Shown here: positions 9,133 through 16,976 of the stretch, in pieces
Layout: each line of letters opens with the position of its first letter
Position numbering within the stretch: the stretch's first letter is position 1
Assembly (NCBI GenBank): GCA_934718065.1
Contig: CAKUZR010000013.1
Span: 1 to 64,000 of the forward strand
Length of the DNA stretch: 64,000 bases
From: an uncultured Treponema sp.
GTDB lineage: Bacteria > Spirochaetota > Spirochaetia > Treponematales > Treponemataceae
Direction: 5' to 3'
Made by a program: the position numbers and the translations under genes
The notes under the pieces: generated by a model
Told to the model about the DNA's origin: nothing
The model's input: only the letters and a program-made list of their open reading frames with translations
The model's database searches: none

Positions 9133-9525
9133 ATGGAATTCAAAGCGAAAAACATGTTTTCTGAAAATCTTTCTGAAGATTTTCTTCATGGGGAATTTAT
9201 TGTAACATCTTCCAAAAATCCATTGATTAAGAAAGGTGATGTTTTAGATTTTTTTGTCGGGGAAGGGCTTTACGAAGGTCCCGGGCAGATTATTTTTGCA
9301 AGAATCGAAAAGGTCTGGGAACTTCTTTACTGGAAATTCGCTTCTATTGACGAACTTTATTATAAAACTGATTTTGACAATATGGATTGGCGGGAAGAAC
9401 TTGATGACAAGGCAAATCTTGCGGCATGGAATTTTTTCTGTTTGGAAAGATTTAAAGATTTCTTAGAACAGATAAAATTTGAACGGAAGCCCGGCAAGCC
9501 TTCTCCGAATTCTCTTGCAAGCTAA
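9133..9525 (+). CDS. hypothetical protein (130 aa)
   Basis: This is a small acidic soluble protein with no family I recognise. It has a beta-like N-terminal part (residues 20-65, including a Gly-rich GEGLYEGPGQ turn) and a helical C-terminal part containing several Trp residues. No good ribosome site precedes the ATG at 9133. It is a lone gene between the restriction operon and vsr, pointing toward vsr (convergent). Codon use is intermediate between island and core. It may be a passenger gene. Confidence 0.5.
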   Translation: MEFKAKNMFSENLSEDFLHGEFIVTSSKNPLIKKGDVLDFFVGEGLYEGPGQIIFARIEKVWELLYWKFASIDELYYKTDFDNMDWREELDDKANLAAWNFFCLERFKDFLEQIKFERKPGKPSPNSLAS

Positions 9526-9545
9526 TATTCTATCCCGGATTCCCC

Positions 9546-9998
9546 CTAAAATTCCCTATAGTTTTCCTCCAGCTCTTCTTCAAGCCAAAGGGAGAGTTCT
9601 TCGGTTACTTTTGCGATTTTTTGAGGGCGGCGTTTTCCGGTGATTGAGCATTCCCAGACGACGGCGACGCGCAGGCAGTTGTCAAGGTAGCTCTGGATGA
9701 TTTTTTTGTCGCGCTCGGTGTTGCGTTCAATTTTGTTTTTCCAGTATTCGGTGTTTGTTTTTGGAAGCCTGAAAAGGCGGCAGTTTTTGTGTCCGTGCCA
9801 GAAGCATCCGTTTATAAAAATCGCCGCGTTGTAGTGCGGAAGAAAAATGTCCGGCGTGCCCAAATGCCGTCTGTCGTTTTTTCTGAATCTGAATCCGGCC
9901 CTGTGAAGCGCGCTCCGCAAAAGAATTTCGGGCTTTGTGTCCTTGCTGCGGATTTTCGACATATTCAGGCTGCGCTGTTCCGGTGTCAGAGTGTCCAT
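9546..9998 (-). CDS. vsr: very short patch repair (Vsr) DNA mismatch endonuclease
   Basis: Vsr nicks DNA 5' of T in T:G mismatches created when 5-methylcytosine deaminates, limiting the mutational cost of the neighbouring methylase. The 150-aa protein from MDTLTPEQRSLNMS has family length. It shows the core motifs TPDIFLPHYNAAIFINGCFWHGH...C: an Asp as catalytic acid, the FxxGCFWHxH zinc/active-site block and a following Cys. The frame stays open for 47 more codons upstream, but those residues do not fit the family and run into a repeat element, so the Met at 9998 is the real start. It lies on the opposite strand from the methylase operon and about 900 bases beyond it. Confidence 0.93.
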   Translation of the reverse strand: MDTLTPEQRSLNMSKIRSKDTKPEILLRSALHRAGFRFRKNDRRHLGTPDIFLPHYNAAIFINGCFWHGHKNCRLFRLPKTNTEYWKNKIERNTERDKKIIQSYLDNCLRVAVVWECSITGKRRPQKIAKVTEELSLWLEEELEENYREF

Positions 9999-10390
9999 TC
10001 CATTATGATAGTTTTGCCGGCAGAAAAAGGCAAGCAAAAGAATTGAATTTTTTCTTATGCAAAAGCCCGTAAAAACGTTATAATTTAAATAGACTGAATA
10101 TCGAGTTTTTCGCAAATTCTGAAAGAACGCTTTCGGCATATTTCCAATTTGCTCCAGATGGATTTGGCTCGCGCTTCGCTTGTATTAATTCGGGTGCTCC
10201 GCACTTTAATTAATTCAATCGCCAAAAATCTTCACAAATTGCAAATCTGCCTGCGCTTTCATTCTTTTCCATAAAAAACTCGAAATTCAAGCTAAATATA
10301 AAATTCAGCAGAATTAAAGATGAATCCGTTTTGTTCAGGCGGAAGATTCGTTTTCGCTGAAAATTTTCAAAAAGTGCAAAGAGAGGGAAA
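9999..10390. other. non-coding gap between vsr and the next gene, holding a repeat element
   Basis: About 390 bases with no gene. The centre (10095-10289) is a copy of the dispersed terminal-inverted-repeat element described separately. The remainder is A+T-rich and probably contains the vsr promoter and the promoter of the 10391 gene, which has GAGAGGG just before its ATG. No RNA gene was seen. Confidence 0.6.
10095..10289. mobile_element. MITE-like element, copy A
   Basis: Terminal inverted repeats match at 15 of 16 positions: TGAATATCGAGTTTTT at 10095-10110 against the complement of 10274-10289. The interior (GATTTGGCTCGCGCTTCGCTTG, then CGGGTGCTCCGCACTTTAA) closely matches copies at 27726-27937 and, inverted, 55369-55569. 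There is no open reading frame inside, so it looks like a non-autonomous mobile element or a large palindromic repeat. Confidence 0.7.
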
Positions 10391-10798
10391 ATGTCTAATC
10401 CGCAGGTTGAAAAAGCGTTGTCCACGGTGAACCGGCTTATTCCGCTGGTTGAAGAGGCCGAAACCCATTTTAAAAGCGCAAGAAACTGGAGTTTTCTTGA
10501 TGTTCTTGGCGGCGGTCTTATTGTCGACCTGATAAAGCATAGCAAACTTAGCAAGGCGACCGACTCAATGAATGAAATTGATTTTCTTATGCGGCAGCTG
10601 CGGACCGAGCTTGGAAGCATTGAGGCTCCGGATGACTACAGAATGAATGTCGGCGGATTTTTGACGTTCGCAGATTTCTTTTTCGACGGAGTTTTTGTCG
10701 ACGCGTACATGGCTTCAAAAATTATGAGCAGCCTTGACGAAGTTCAAAAGTTGAAAAACAAACTTTACGCTTTAAAATCGCGGCTGGAACAAATCTAA
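10391..10798 (+). CDS. hypothetical protein (135 aa), mostly helical
   Basis: The start has GAGAGGGAAA directly upstream. The protein is predicted to be mostly alpha-helical with heptad-like hydrophobic spacing at both ends and a Gly-rich hinge (LGGGLIVDLIKHSK, about residues 40-53). The segment around FLTFADFFFDGVFVDAYMA is hydrophobic but contains acidic residues, so it is not a clear membrane span. It ends two bases before the next gene's ATG, so the two are probably co-transcribed. I do not recognise the family. Confidence 0.65.
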   Translation: MSNPQVEKALSTVNRLIPLVEEAETHFKSARNWSFLDVLGGGLIVDLIKHSKLSKATDSMNEIDFLMRQLRTELGSIEAPDDYRMNVGGFLTFADFFFDGVFVDAYMASKIMSSLDEVQKLKNKLYALKSRLEQI

Positions 10799-10799
10799 A

Positions 10800-11492
10800 A
10801 TGGCTCGGCGACACAGACTAATAAAATATCTAATATTTTTTCTAATTTATGCGGCAAAAATTTATGCCCAGGAAACTGCTTTGGAATCCACGCAGGAAAA
10901 GGAAGCCGGCGCTGAAATTCCTCAGGAATTGCCAAAACCGAAAACCTCGTTCTTCAATTCCCCGAATTTTACATTCAATGAAAAATATATTTTTTCATTC
11001 GACACATCGTACCTTCTTTCCGGGCTAAAAAATAACGGCTGGGGGCTCGGCGTTTCATACGAGGCTCTCGCATTCCCGTTTTTGTCCGCAAAAGGCGAAT
11101 TTTCCCACTCAACAGTCTGGTCAAAAAATTACGACGCCACAATCAAAACAGTCGGAATTTCTGGCAGTGTATTTTTTTATCCGTTCAGCAAAGGCCTGAA
11201 TTTTCTTTACTTCGGCGGCGGCTGCCGCACAGATTTTTTAATGTATGACGGCGGCGATGTTCCTTCCGACCACAAAAAAGACACGCTCATCCGGGTTTTT
11301 CCGCAAATCGGCTGGAAGCAGAACCTTTTTGACTGGCTTTTAATTGATGTCTACTACAGCTACCGTTTTTCCCTCGATTCCTCGTCCCGTCTCCCCGAAT
11401 TTGTTGGCGACATAACGAACCACGGAAGCGGTTTCGGCGTAAAACTAAAATTCAACCTGTCAAAACTCTGGAAAACAATCCGCAGAAAATAA
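10800..11492 (+). CDS. predicted exported outer-membrane beta-barrel protein (230 aa)
   Basis: A signal peptide covers residues 1-24 (basic start, hydrophobic LIFFLIYAA core, cleavage near IYAQ). After a short proline/glutamate-rich linker the rest alternates polar and aromatic or hydrophobic residues in strand-sized blocks with many Gly, Tyr and Phe, as in small outer-membrane barrels. The last strand ends in a basic KTIRRK tail rather than a C-terminal Phe. It starts two bases after the preceding stop. Export and barrel fold are inferred from composition; the function is unknown. Confidence 0.6.
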   Translation: MARRHRLIKYLIFFLIYAAKIYAQETALESTQEKEAGAEIPQELPKPKTSFFNSPNFTFNEKYIFSFDTSYLLSGLKNNGWGLGVSYEALAFPFLSAKGEFSHSTVWSKNYDATIKTVGISGSVFFYPFSKGLNFLYFGGGCRTDFLMYDGGDVPSDHKKDTLIRVFPQIGWKQNLFDWLLIDVYYSYRFSLDSSSRLPEFVGDITNHGSGFGVKLKFNLSKLWKTIRRK

Positions 11493-11764
11493 AAAATCAG
11501 TGCCAAACTTTAAATTTTTATATTTTGGGTGGCTTTTGCCAGGTTCGCTTAAGCTCACCAGTCAAAACCAGGCTTTCCAGGGTTCCGGCCTCCGCCTTCA
11601 TTGCTCCACAAAAACTCCGTTTTTGTTCCGCAACGCGCTCCGCGCGCCCTTCCAATCCTTGCCACATCAGAAAATCCAAGCCAAATCCATCTGAACAAAC
11701 TGTAAGTCTGCCGGAAGCGTTCATTTCCCTTGAAAATTCCTCTTCTCATTATTATCTTTAAAGC
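11493..11764. other. intergenic gap with hairpins and a decayed repeat copy
   Basis: The gap holds a palindrome around ACAAAAACTCCGTTTTTGT (about 11608-11627) that could terminate the barrel-protein transcript, and a decayed half of the dispersed element at 11671-11730 (GCCAAATCCATCTGAACAAA and following). A predicted promoter for the cupin gene occupies 11730-11758. Confidence 0.5.
11671..11730. repeat. decayed partial copy (D) of the dispersed element
   Basis: The stretch AAGCCAAATCCATCTGAACA, with AAACTG and TCTGCCGGAAGCG following, matches the right half of copy C at most positions. The left half is missing or unrecognisable. Confidence 0.55.
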
Positions 11765-11765
11765 A
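11730..11765 (+). promoter_or_regulatory. predicted leaderless promoter of the cupin gene
   Basis: TTGAAA at 11730-11735 and TATCTT at 11753-11758 are 17 bases apart. Counting seven bases from the end of the -10 puts transcription start on the A of the ATG at 11765. No ribosome site precedes that ATG. Confidence 0.45.
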
Positions 11766-12088
11766 TGAGTTTGCGCAATTTGCCGGAAAAAACGGCTGAA
11801 AAACTAAATTCTCTTGTGCAGGCAAAGCCCCATCAGGTTGTGAGCATGTCGCTTTCAAAAAGTGAAAATGCGGACATTACGCTGCTTGCTTTTGCCGACG
11901 GCGAGGATTTGAGCGACGAGGTTTATCCGCGGGACACGCTTTATCTTGTTGTTGAAGGCTCAATGTCTGTTGTAATGCAGGACGGTTCTGTTTCTGTTGG
12001 CGCGGGCGAGGTGCTGAAAGTTCCGGCTGGAAAAATTCACCGCCTTTCTGCTGAAAAATCATTCAAAATTATGCAGATTTCTCTTTGA
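11765..12088 (+). CDS. small cupin-domain protein (107 aa)
   Basis: This is a single-domain cupin. The pattern GDxLYLVVEGSMSVVMQDGSVSVGAGEVLKVPAGKIHRLSA shows the two cupin motifs, but motif 1 lacks the usual HxH pair, keeping only the Glu-Gly turn, while motif 2 retains a His. It may therefore bind metal weakly or serve as a sensor or binding domain. A second cupin follows 31 bases downstream, so they are likely paralogues in one unit. The substrate is unknown. The start appears leaderless (see the promoter entry). Confidence 0.75.
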   Translation: MSLRNLPEKTAEKLNSLVQAKPHQVVSMSLSKSENADITLLAFADGEDLSDEVYPRDTLYLVVEGSMSVVMQDGSVSVGAGEVLKVPAGKIHRLSAEKSFKIMQISL

Positions 12089-12119
12089 AACTTAAAAAAC
12101 CGTAAAAATCGAGGAAATT

Positions 12120-12455
12120 ATGGAAGAAAAACTGATTAAAAATGTTGAGCATGCAAAACCGCTAGTTCTTAAAAATCTTGTTCAGTATGAAGACGGAAAA
12201 GTTGCCAGCATGACGCTTTCCCAGCAGCCGGGCGTTGGAATAACTGTCATGGCGTTCGACAAAGGCGAGTCGATTGCAAGCCATGCCGCTCCGGGCGACG
12301 CGATGGTTCAGATTCTGGACGGAAAGGCTGAAATTACAGTCGGCGGAGTTCCGCACATTCTTGAAGAAGGCCAGATTATCGTAATGCCGAAAAATGTTTC
12401 CCACTCGCTGAAGGCTCTTGAAAAATTCAAGATGATTCTTACGGTTGTAAAATAG
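12120..12455 (+). CDS. cupin-domain protein (111 aa)
   Basis: This is a small cupin with motif 1 SHAAPGDAMVQILDGKAEITVGG and motif 2 EGQIIVMPKNVSHSLKA. One His from each motif is present, suggesting a possible metal site. The length is typical of stand-alone cupins. The upstream sequence CGAGGAAATT gives a good ribosome site before ATG 12120. The pairing with the preceding cupin suggests a duplicated gene. The ligand and reaction cannot be stated. Confidence 0.8.
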   Translation: MEEKLIKNVEHAKPLVLKNLVQYEDGKVASMTLSQQPGVGITVMAFDKGESIASHAAPGDAMVQILDGKAEITVGGVPHILEEGQIIVMPKNVSHSLKALEKFKMILTVVK

Positions 12456-12486
12456 CCGCATTGAAAATTCAAACATTTATCCAAAA

Positions 12487-12999
12487 GTGAAAAATTCAGA
12501 TTCCGGGCGCATTGTTCACCCGTTCGAGCCATTTTTCCGCGCGGATTCAAAAATCCTGATTTTGGGAAGCCTGCCTTCCGTAAAATCGCGGGAAAACGGC
12601 TTTTATTATGGACATCCTCAGAACCGTTTCTGGAAAATGTTTGCCAGAATTTTCGCGGAAGAAACGCCTTTTTCAATAGAAGAAAAAATGCGCTTTCTTG
12701 AAAAACATAAAATCGCGCTGTACGACTCAATAAAAGAATGTACAATCTGCGGCTCGTCCGACAGTTCCATCCGCGACGTAGTTCCTGCCGACATTGAGCA
12801 GATTGTTTCCGCCTGCAAAATTGAAAAAATCCTTGCCAACGGAAAAACCGCCGCAAAATATTTCCAGAAATACCAGAAGCCTGAGCTTTGCCGCATTCTG
12901 AAAATTCTTCCTTCAACAAGTCCAGCGAACGCCGCGTTTTCATTGGAAAAACTCGCAGAAATCTGGAGCAGGGAAGTTCTGGACTTTCCGGACTTTTAG
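12487..12999 (+). CDS. uracil/hypoxanthine-DNA glycosylase-family protein
   Basis: The 170-aa protein belongs to the small uracil-DNA-glycosylase superfamily branch annotated as DNA-deoxyinosine (hypoxanthine) glycosylase, which removes deaminated bases to start base-excision repair. LILGSLPSVKSRENGFYYGHPQNRFWKM near the N-terminus is the characteristic first motif (GSLPS and the YxHPxNxFW block), and ILPSTSPANAAF near the C-terminus is the second (SPAN). The GTG start at 12487 precedes HPFEPFF, which fits family starts. The 3' end overlaps the convergent HD-GYP gene by four bases. Confidence 0.85.
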   Translation: MKNSDSGRIVHPFEPFFRADSKILILGSLPSVKSRENGFYYGHPQNRFWKMFARIFAEETPFSIEEKMRFLEKHKIALYDSIKECTICGSSDSSIRDVVPADIEQIVSACKIEKILANGKTAAKYFQKYQKPELCRILKILPSTSPANAAFSLEKLAEIWSREVLDFPDF

Positions 13000-14285
13000 T
13001 TTTTCTTTATCAGCTCTTCAACTTCTTGCCGCGCATCCAGAAATATTTTTGCAATGTCCGGGTCAAAATCCGTTCCGCAGCCTTTTTCAATTATTGCAAA
13101 GCACTGGTCAATCGGCATCGCGTCCCTGTAGCATCTTTTCTGTGAAACCGCGTCAAAAACGTCGGCGACCGCCATAATTCTTGCGTGGAGCGGAATCTGT
13201 TCTCCGGCCAGGCCTTCCGGGTAGCCTTTTCCGTTGTATTTTTCGTGGTGAAAGCGCGCCACTTCATACGCGATTTTCTGAAATTCCGGGTTGTCCAGAT
13301 TTTTAAATGTTGTCTGGATAATCTCTCCGCCGCATTCAGAATGTTTTTTCATTATTGCAAATTCTTCGTCAGTAAGTTTTCCCGGTTTTTGAAGAATATA
13401 ATCCGGCGTTGCAATTTTTCCAATGTCGTGCAGCGGAGCCGCGTTTCCCAGGTTTATCATGTAGTCTTTGTTCATAATGTCGTGGTAACGTTTGTCATGC
13501 TGCATTTTCTGAAGAATCAGGTTGACGTAGGCTCTTGTTCTTTTGATGTGGCCGCCGGTGTTGCTGTCCCTGTTTTCAACAAGATTTGCGAAGCCTTCAA
13601 CCATTTCATCGTTGAACAGATTGATTTTTTTGATGGACGGATTTTCAAAGTCAACGTAAATTCCCAGAAGCAGAATTGTAGGGCAGACCGCCGAAATCAG
13701 AATTTCCGGGAAAATAATCTGGAACACAAGAATCAGTCCGACGATTGCAATAATTGAAACCGTTCCGAATTTCTTTTCTTTTGGAATGTATTTATGCCGC
13801 GTAACAACAAGATACAAAATGAATCCGTAATGAAGAAACATTGAAATGTAGCAGACGTAAACAGAAAATCCCATTGAATAATTCGTTGTTGCCCCGTGGA
13901 TGTATTCCAGCTGGTTTATTCCTGCCACAATCAGCAGAAGCGAAAGAATTCCGGGAATCAGAACCAGCAGATTTCGTTTTTTATGGGTTTTGCAGAATCC
14001 TACAATTTGTCCGTACATATAAAGCGCGGTCACAATAATCGTAAAATCCATGAACACAAGAAAGAAAAGATGTCCGAATTTGTTCATCCATTCAGGAACT
14101 GTTTCAAGATGGTTTACTGTCCATGCCGTGAATCCGTCGAAAAAGACAGCGAGCGGAACAATCAGCATAAGCGCATTGTAAAATTTGTTGCTTTTTACGT
14201 TTCCTTTTAAAGTCGTTCTGATGTAATTTACAGCAATATAAAGACTTATAATCAAACACCCAAGCTGCAGCTTTATGTACGGCAT
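12996..14285 (-). CDS. membrane HD-GYP domain protein, probable c-di-GMP phosphodiesterase
   Basis: The 429-aa protein has six or seven hydrophobic segments in its first 215 residues and a cytoplasmic HD-GYP domain afterwards. The catalytic HDIGK and the HHEKYNGKGYP signature are complete, so hydrolysis of cyclic-di-GMP is expected. The membrane half may sense a signal. The start at 14285 follows AGAGGATTGAATT. It is a single gene converging on the glycosylase gene; the divergent exported hydrolase begins 190 bases away. Confidence 0.88.
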   Translation of the reverse strand: MPYIKLQLGCLIISLYIAVNYIRTTLKGNVKSNKFYNALMLIVPLAVFFDGFTAWTVNHLETVPEWMNKFGHLFFLVFMDFTIIVTALYMYGQIVGFCKTHKKRNLLVLIPGILSLLLIVAGINQLEYIHGATTNYSMGFSVYVCYISMFLHYGFILYLVVTRHKYIPKEKKFGTVSIIAIVGLILVFQIIFPEILISAVCPTILLLGIYVDFENPSIKKINLFNDEMVEGFANLVENRDSNTGGHIKRTRAYVNLILQKMQHDKRYHDIMNKDYMINLGNAAPLHDIGKIATPDYILQKPGKLTDEEFAIMKKHSECGGEIIQTTFKNLDNPEFQKIAYEVARFHHEKYNGKGYPEGLAGEQIPLHARIMAVADVFDAVSQKRCYRDAMPIDQCFAIIEKGCGTDFDPDIAKIFLDARQEVEELIKKN

Positions 14286-14477
14286 AATTCAATCCTCTGC
14301 TAGAATTTTTGTAAAGTTGTTCAAAATATTATACACCCGCTTTTCAGTTCGTTCCACAAAAATGTTGCCGCCCGCGGATTTTATTCTTACATTTAAAGAA
14401 GATTTAAAATTGCACCAGTTTTTCCTGCTTTTTTACGCCAGTTTTTCCCAAGTAAAATATTCCAAACGGAGGCTGTT

Positions 14478-15791
14478 ATGAAAAAATCACTTTTTTCGTT
14501 TAGCGCGCTGGCTTTGGCCGGCACAGTCGGATTTGCGCAGAATTATCCTGACGCAAAGCAAACCTTACCGCAAAAAATGGGCTGGATGCAGGGCTTTCCG
14601 CCGACGCAGGAAAAAACGCTTCACGCATCGGACGGCTCGTTCTTTGAGTTTCCCGCGCTCCGCTACAGCGTGAACCACATGAGGGAGTTTTTCCCAACGC
14701 GCAATGTTCCTTCAGGCAGCGGCAAAAAATACACATTGAAGACAAAGCTCAACCCTGAAATCGGAAAAATCACATTTACCCCGTGGGATTCGGACAAGCC
14801 GATGACTTTTGAAGAGTCGCTGGACGCAAACTATACCGACGGAATCATCGTCATGCACAAGGGAAAAATCGTCTACGAGAAATATCCAGCAGGGCTTGAG
14901 CCGGACGGACTTCACGCGGCGATGTCGGTCAGCAAGTCGTTCACGGGAACTGTAGCTTCAATTCTGTTTGCAGACGGAAAACTTGACCCTTCAAAAAAAG
15001 TCGCAGAATATATTCCGGAGCTAAAAGATTCCGGCTTTGCGGATGCGACAGTTCAGCAGGTTATGGATATGACGACCGCAATCAAATACAGCGAGGACTA
15101 CAACGACCCTAACGCGGAAATCTGGGCGTACTCGGCGGCAGGAAACGTCTTCCGCCCGGCAAATTACAACGGCCCGCAAAACTACTACGAATATCTTGCA
15201 ACGGTAAAAAAGCTTCCAGACGCAGAGCATGGAGACGCTTTCGGATACAGAACGGTGAACACGGAGCTTCTTGCATGGATATGCTCGCGCGCGACAGGCA
15301 AGGGGCTTGCGGAAATGGTTTCAGAGATGATTTGGAAACCGCTCGGCGCGCACTACGACGGCTACTATCAGGTTGACCCTTCAGGAATCGCGTTCGCAGG
15401 CGGTGGCTTCGATTTGAATCTTCGTGACATGGCGGCTTTCGGCGAGATGATGCGCTGCAACGGAAAACTGAACGGAAAGCAAGTCATTCCAGAAGCGGCA
15501 GTAAAAGACATCGCGCTCGGCGGCGCTTCCAGCGAATACAAGGCGGCATTCTCAAAAGGCGACTACCCAAAACTCAAAGGCTGGAGCTACCACAATATGT
15601 GGTGGAAAACCAACAATTCGCACGGAGCGTATATGGCACGCGGTGTTCATGGCCAGGCAATCTACATCGACCCGGCGGCAGAAATGGTGATCGCGCGTTT
15701 CGCCTCGACTTATTACGCCTCAAACAAATACATAGATCAGCTTTCAATCCCGGCCTACGAAGCTGTGGCTGAATATCTGATAAAAAAATAA
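14478..15791 (+). CDS. exported serine hydrolase, beta-lactamase/class C family
   Basis: The 437-aa protein starts with a cleavable signal peptide (cut near GFA-QN, residue 20) and carries a beta-lactamase-fold domain. The nucleophile motif SVSK (Ser150, Lys153) is intact, in the context AAMSVSKSFTG, followed by a DGKLDPSKKVAEYIPEL segment typical of class C-like esterases and D-aminopeptidases. A C-terminal HGQ segment near residue 393 probably replaces the KTG motif. The enzyme should act in the periplasm on an ester or amide; its true substrate is unknown. A strong ribosome site (ACGGAGG) precedes the ATG. Confidence 0.85.
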   Translation: MKKSLFSFSALALAGTVGFAQNYPDAKQTLPQKMGWMQGFPPTQEKTLHASDGSFFEFPALRYSVNHMREFFPTRNVPSGSGKKYTLKTKLNPEIGKITFTPWDSDKPMTFEESLDANYTDGIIVMHKGKIVYEKYPAGLEPDGLHAAMSVSKSFTGTVASILFADGKLDPSKKVAEYIPELKDSGFADATVQQVMDMTTAIKYSEDYNDPNAEIWAYSAAGNVFRPANYNGPQNYYEYLATVKKLPDAEHGDAFGYRTVNTELLAWICSRATGKGLAEMVSEMIWKPLGAHYDGYYQVDPSGIAFAGGGFDLNLRDMAAFGEMMRCNGKLNGKQVIPEAAVKDIALGGASSEYKAAFSKGDYPKLKGWSYHNMWWKTNNSHGAYMARGVHGQAIYIDPAAEMVIARFASTYYASNKYIDQLSIPAYEAVAEYLIKK

Positions 15792-15798
15792 CGGGTCA

Positions 15799-15888
15799 TT
15801 TTTGCTCCGCAAAAACCGGGCTATGCGCCGTTTCATTCTTTCACAATTTCCGACAATGCCTTCAATTGTGAAAGAACGCCTTCGGCGC
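15799..15888. repeat. stacked intergenic palindromes
   Basis: TTTTTGC (15799-15805) and GCAAAAA (15809-15815) form one hairpin. TTCTTTCACAATT (15836-15848) pairs perfectly with 15864-15876, and outer GCGCCG/CGGCGC arms (15825-15830, 15883-15888) extend it. The first may terminate the hydrolase transcript. The second shares the string GAAAGAACGC(C/T)TTCGGC with repeat copy A near 10111. Confidence 0.65.
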
Positions 15889-15911
15889 GGCTACTATCCC
15901 TTGCCCATTTG

Positions 15912-15927
15912 TGGTATAATGCAGTTA
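15912..15927 (+). promoter_or_regulatory. extended -10 promoter giving a leaderless tatD-like mRNA
   Basis: TGGTATAAT at 15912-15920 is a perfect extended -10 element. The expected start seven bases after the hexamer is 15927, the A of the ATG. No Shine-Dalgarno site lies between them. Confidence 0.5.
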
Positions 15928-16823
15928 TGTTTGCGGATTCATTCTTAAATTTTTATCAGACAACCGAAGAATTTGGCATGGAGGAAGGCTCGGAAATTCT
16001 TTCCCGTTTTGGTTCCCATGAATGTCTTGCGCTGGACGCAGGTTTTTCCAGCGGCGATATTTGGAAACGCTCGGAACGAATTTCCCAGTGCCTTGAATTT
16101 TTTGACACGGAAAAACAGTCTAATCTTATCCGGAAAATAAAAAATTCAGTTTATTTTTGCGCCGGAGCAATGCCGACTTCTGAAAATGTTGAAAAACCCG
16201 AAGAAACTGTTGAAGCCCTTGAAAAAAACATCAATGAATTCAAGTCTTCCGAAAACGAATTCGCATCTCATCTTGTAGCCATCGGACCTTGCGGAATTGA
16301 CCACGACTGGGAATCTTCGGAAAACGGCGGCAGAATCCACGATTTTTTCGACCGCCAGACAATAATCGGGGAGCGCAATCTTTTTGAAGAGGAGCTTCTG
16401 CTTGCAAAAAAACTTGATTTGCCGGTTGTTGTTCATTCCAGAAAAAGCTTCCAGGACACAATGGATGTTCTTCGCATTGCAAAATGGAACAAAGGCGTGG
16501 TTCATGGATTTTCTTATTCCCAGTCCGAGCTGGAATTCTTTCTGAATATGGGATGGTACATCAGTTTTGACGGCTCGGTTACTTTTTCCGGAAAAAATAA
16601 AAACGAAGTTGCGGAAATGGTTTCCTATGTTCCGCTGAACCGCCTTCTTATTGAGTCGGATTCTCCGTTCTACGCGCCGATTCCTGTAAAAGGCACAGTA
16701 AATTCCCCGGAAAATCTTAAATACATCTACGAATTCATTGCTTCAAAACGGAAAATGCAAAGCTTAAAACTGAACGAAAAAATCCAGAACAATATGAAAA
16801 AACTTTTCGGCATCGACCAGTAA
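15927..16823 (+). CDS. TatD-family metal-dependent hydrolase
   Basis: The 298-aa protein is a TIM-barrel hydrolase of the TatD family (metal-dependent DNase or phosphoesterase). Family landmarks are GPCGIDHDW (metal-binding region), LPVVVHSRKSFQDT, a VVHGFSYS strand and LIESDSPF near the C-terminus. The usual N-terminal HxH is degenerate: the region reads LALDAGFSS, so the first metal site is altered. Cytosolic nuclease or editing activity is known for the family but may differ here. ATG 15927 is preferred over TTG 15909 because a -10 box occupies the intervening bases. Confidence 0.78.
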   Translation: MFADSFLNFYQTTEEFGMEEGSEILSRFGSHECLALDAGFSSGDIWKRSERISQCLEFFDTEKQSNLIRKIKNSVYFCAGAMPTSENVEKPEETVEALEKNINEFKSSENEFASHLVAIGPCGIDHDWESSENGGRIHDFFDRQTIIGERNLFEEELLLAKKLDLPVVVHSRKSFQDTMDVLRIAKWNKGVVHGFSYSQSELEFFLNMGWYISFDGSVTFSGKNKNEVAEMVSYVPLNRLLIESDSPFYAPIPVKGTVNSPENLKYIYEFIASKRKMQSLKLNEKIQNNMKKLFGIDQ

Positions 16824-16862
16824 AATCAGCGGCAAAAATCGTAAAAAAATAAAGAAAATTAA

Positions 16863-16953
16863 TTGACAATTTTTAAAATATAGTCTTATATATTCGTATT
16901 CAGACGAAGGCGTCGAAGATTCATTTAATTTTGAATCTCCGGCGCCTTTTTAT
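16863..16953 (+). promoter_or_regulatory. urtA promoter and terminator-like leader hairpin
   Basis: TTGACA (16863-16868) and TTATAT (16886-16891) are 17 bases apart. The transcript would start near 16898-16901 and run at once into a 17-position stem: AAGGCG... at 16907-16923 against 16932-16948, with one wobble and one mismatch. The stem is followed by TTTTTATTTT. This is an intrinsic-terminator shape in front of the urtA ribosome site, suggesting attenuation or antitermination of urea uptake. Similar layouts precede ureA, the gene at 33224 and metN. Confidence 0.6.
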
Positions 16954-16976
16954 TTTAACAAAACGAGGTATAGCGT

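Noticed and set aside
8940..9525. Integron cassette with attC site
   Set aside because: Core 7-mers are imperfect and the following gene lacks a second site, so it was kept only as a low-confidence repeat and finding.
9999..10139. N-terminal extension of vsr up to 10139
   Set aside because: The extra 47 residues do not match the Vsr family, there is no ribosome site, and the far end enters the repeat element.
10081..10289. Possible tRNA or CRISPR in the vsr upstream gap
   Set aside because: No cloverleaf or regularly spaced repeats; the palindromic content is explained by the terminal-inverted-repeat element.
12308..12943. Long open frame (211 codons) opposite the cupin and glycosylase genes
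   Set aside because: It overlaps two clear genes on the other strand, has no family match, and its Arg/Cys/Phe-rich composition is typical of a reverse-strand shadow.
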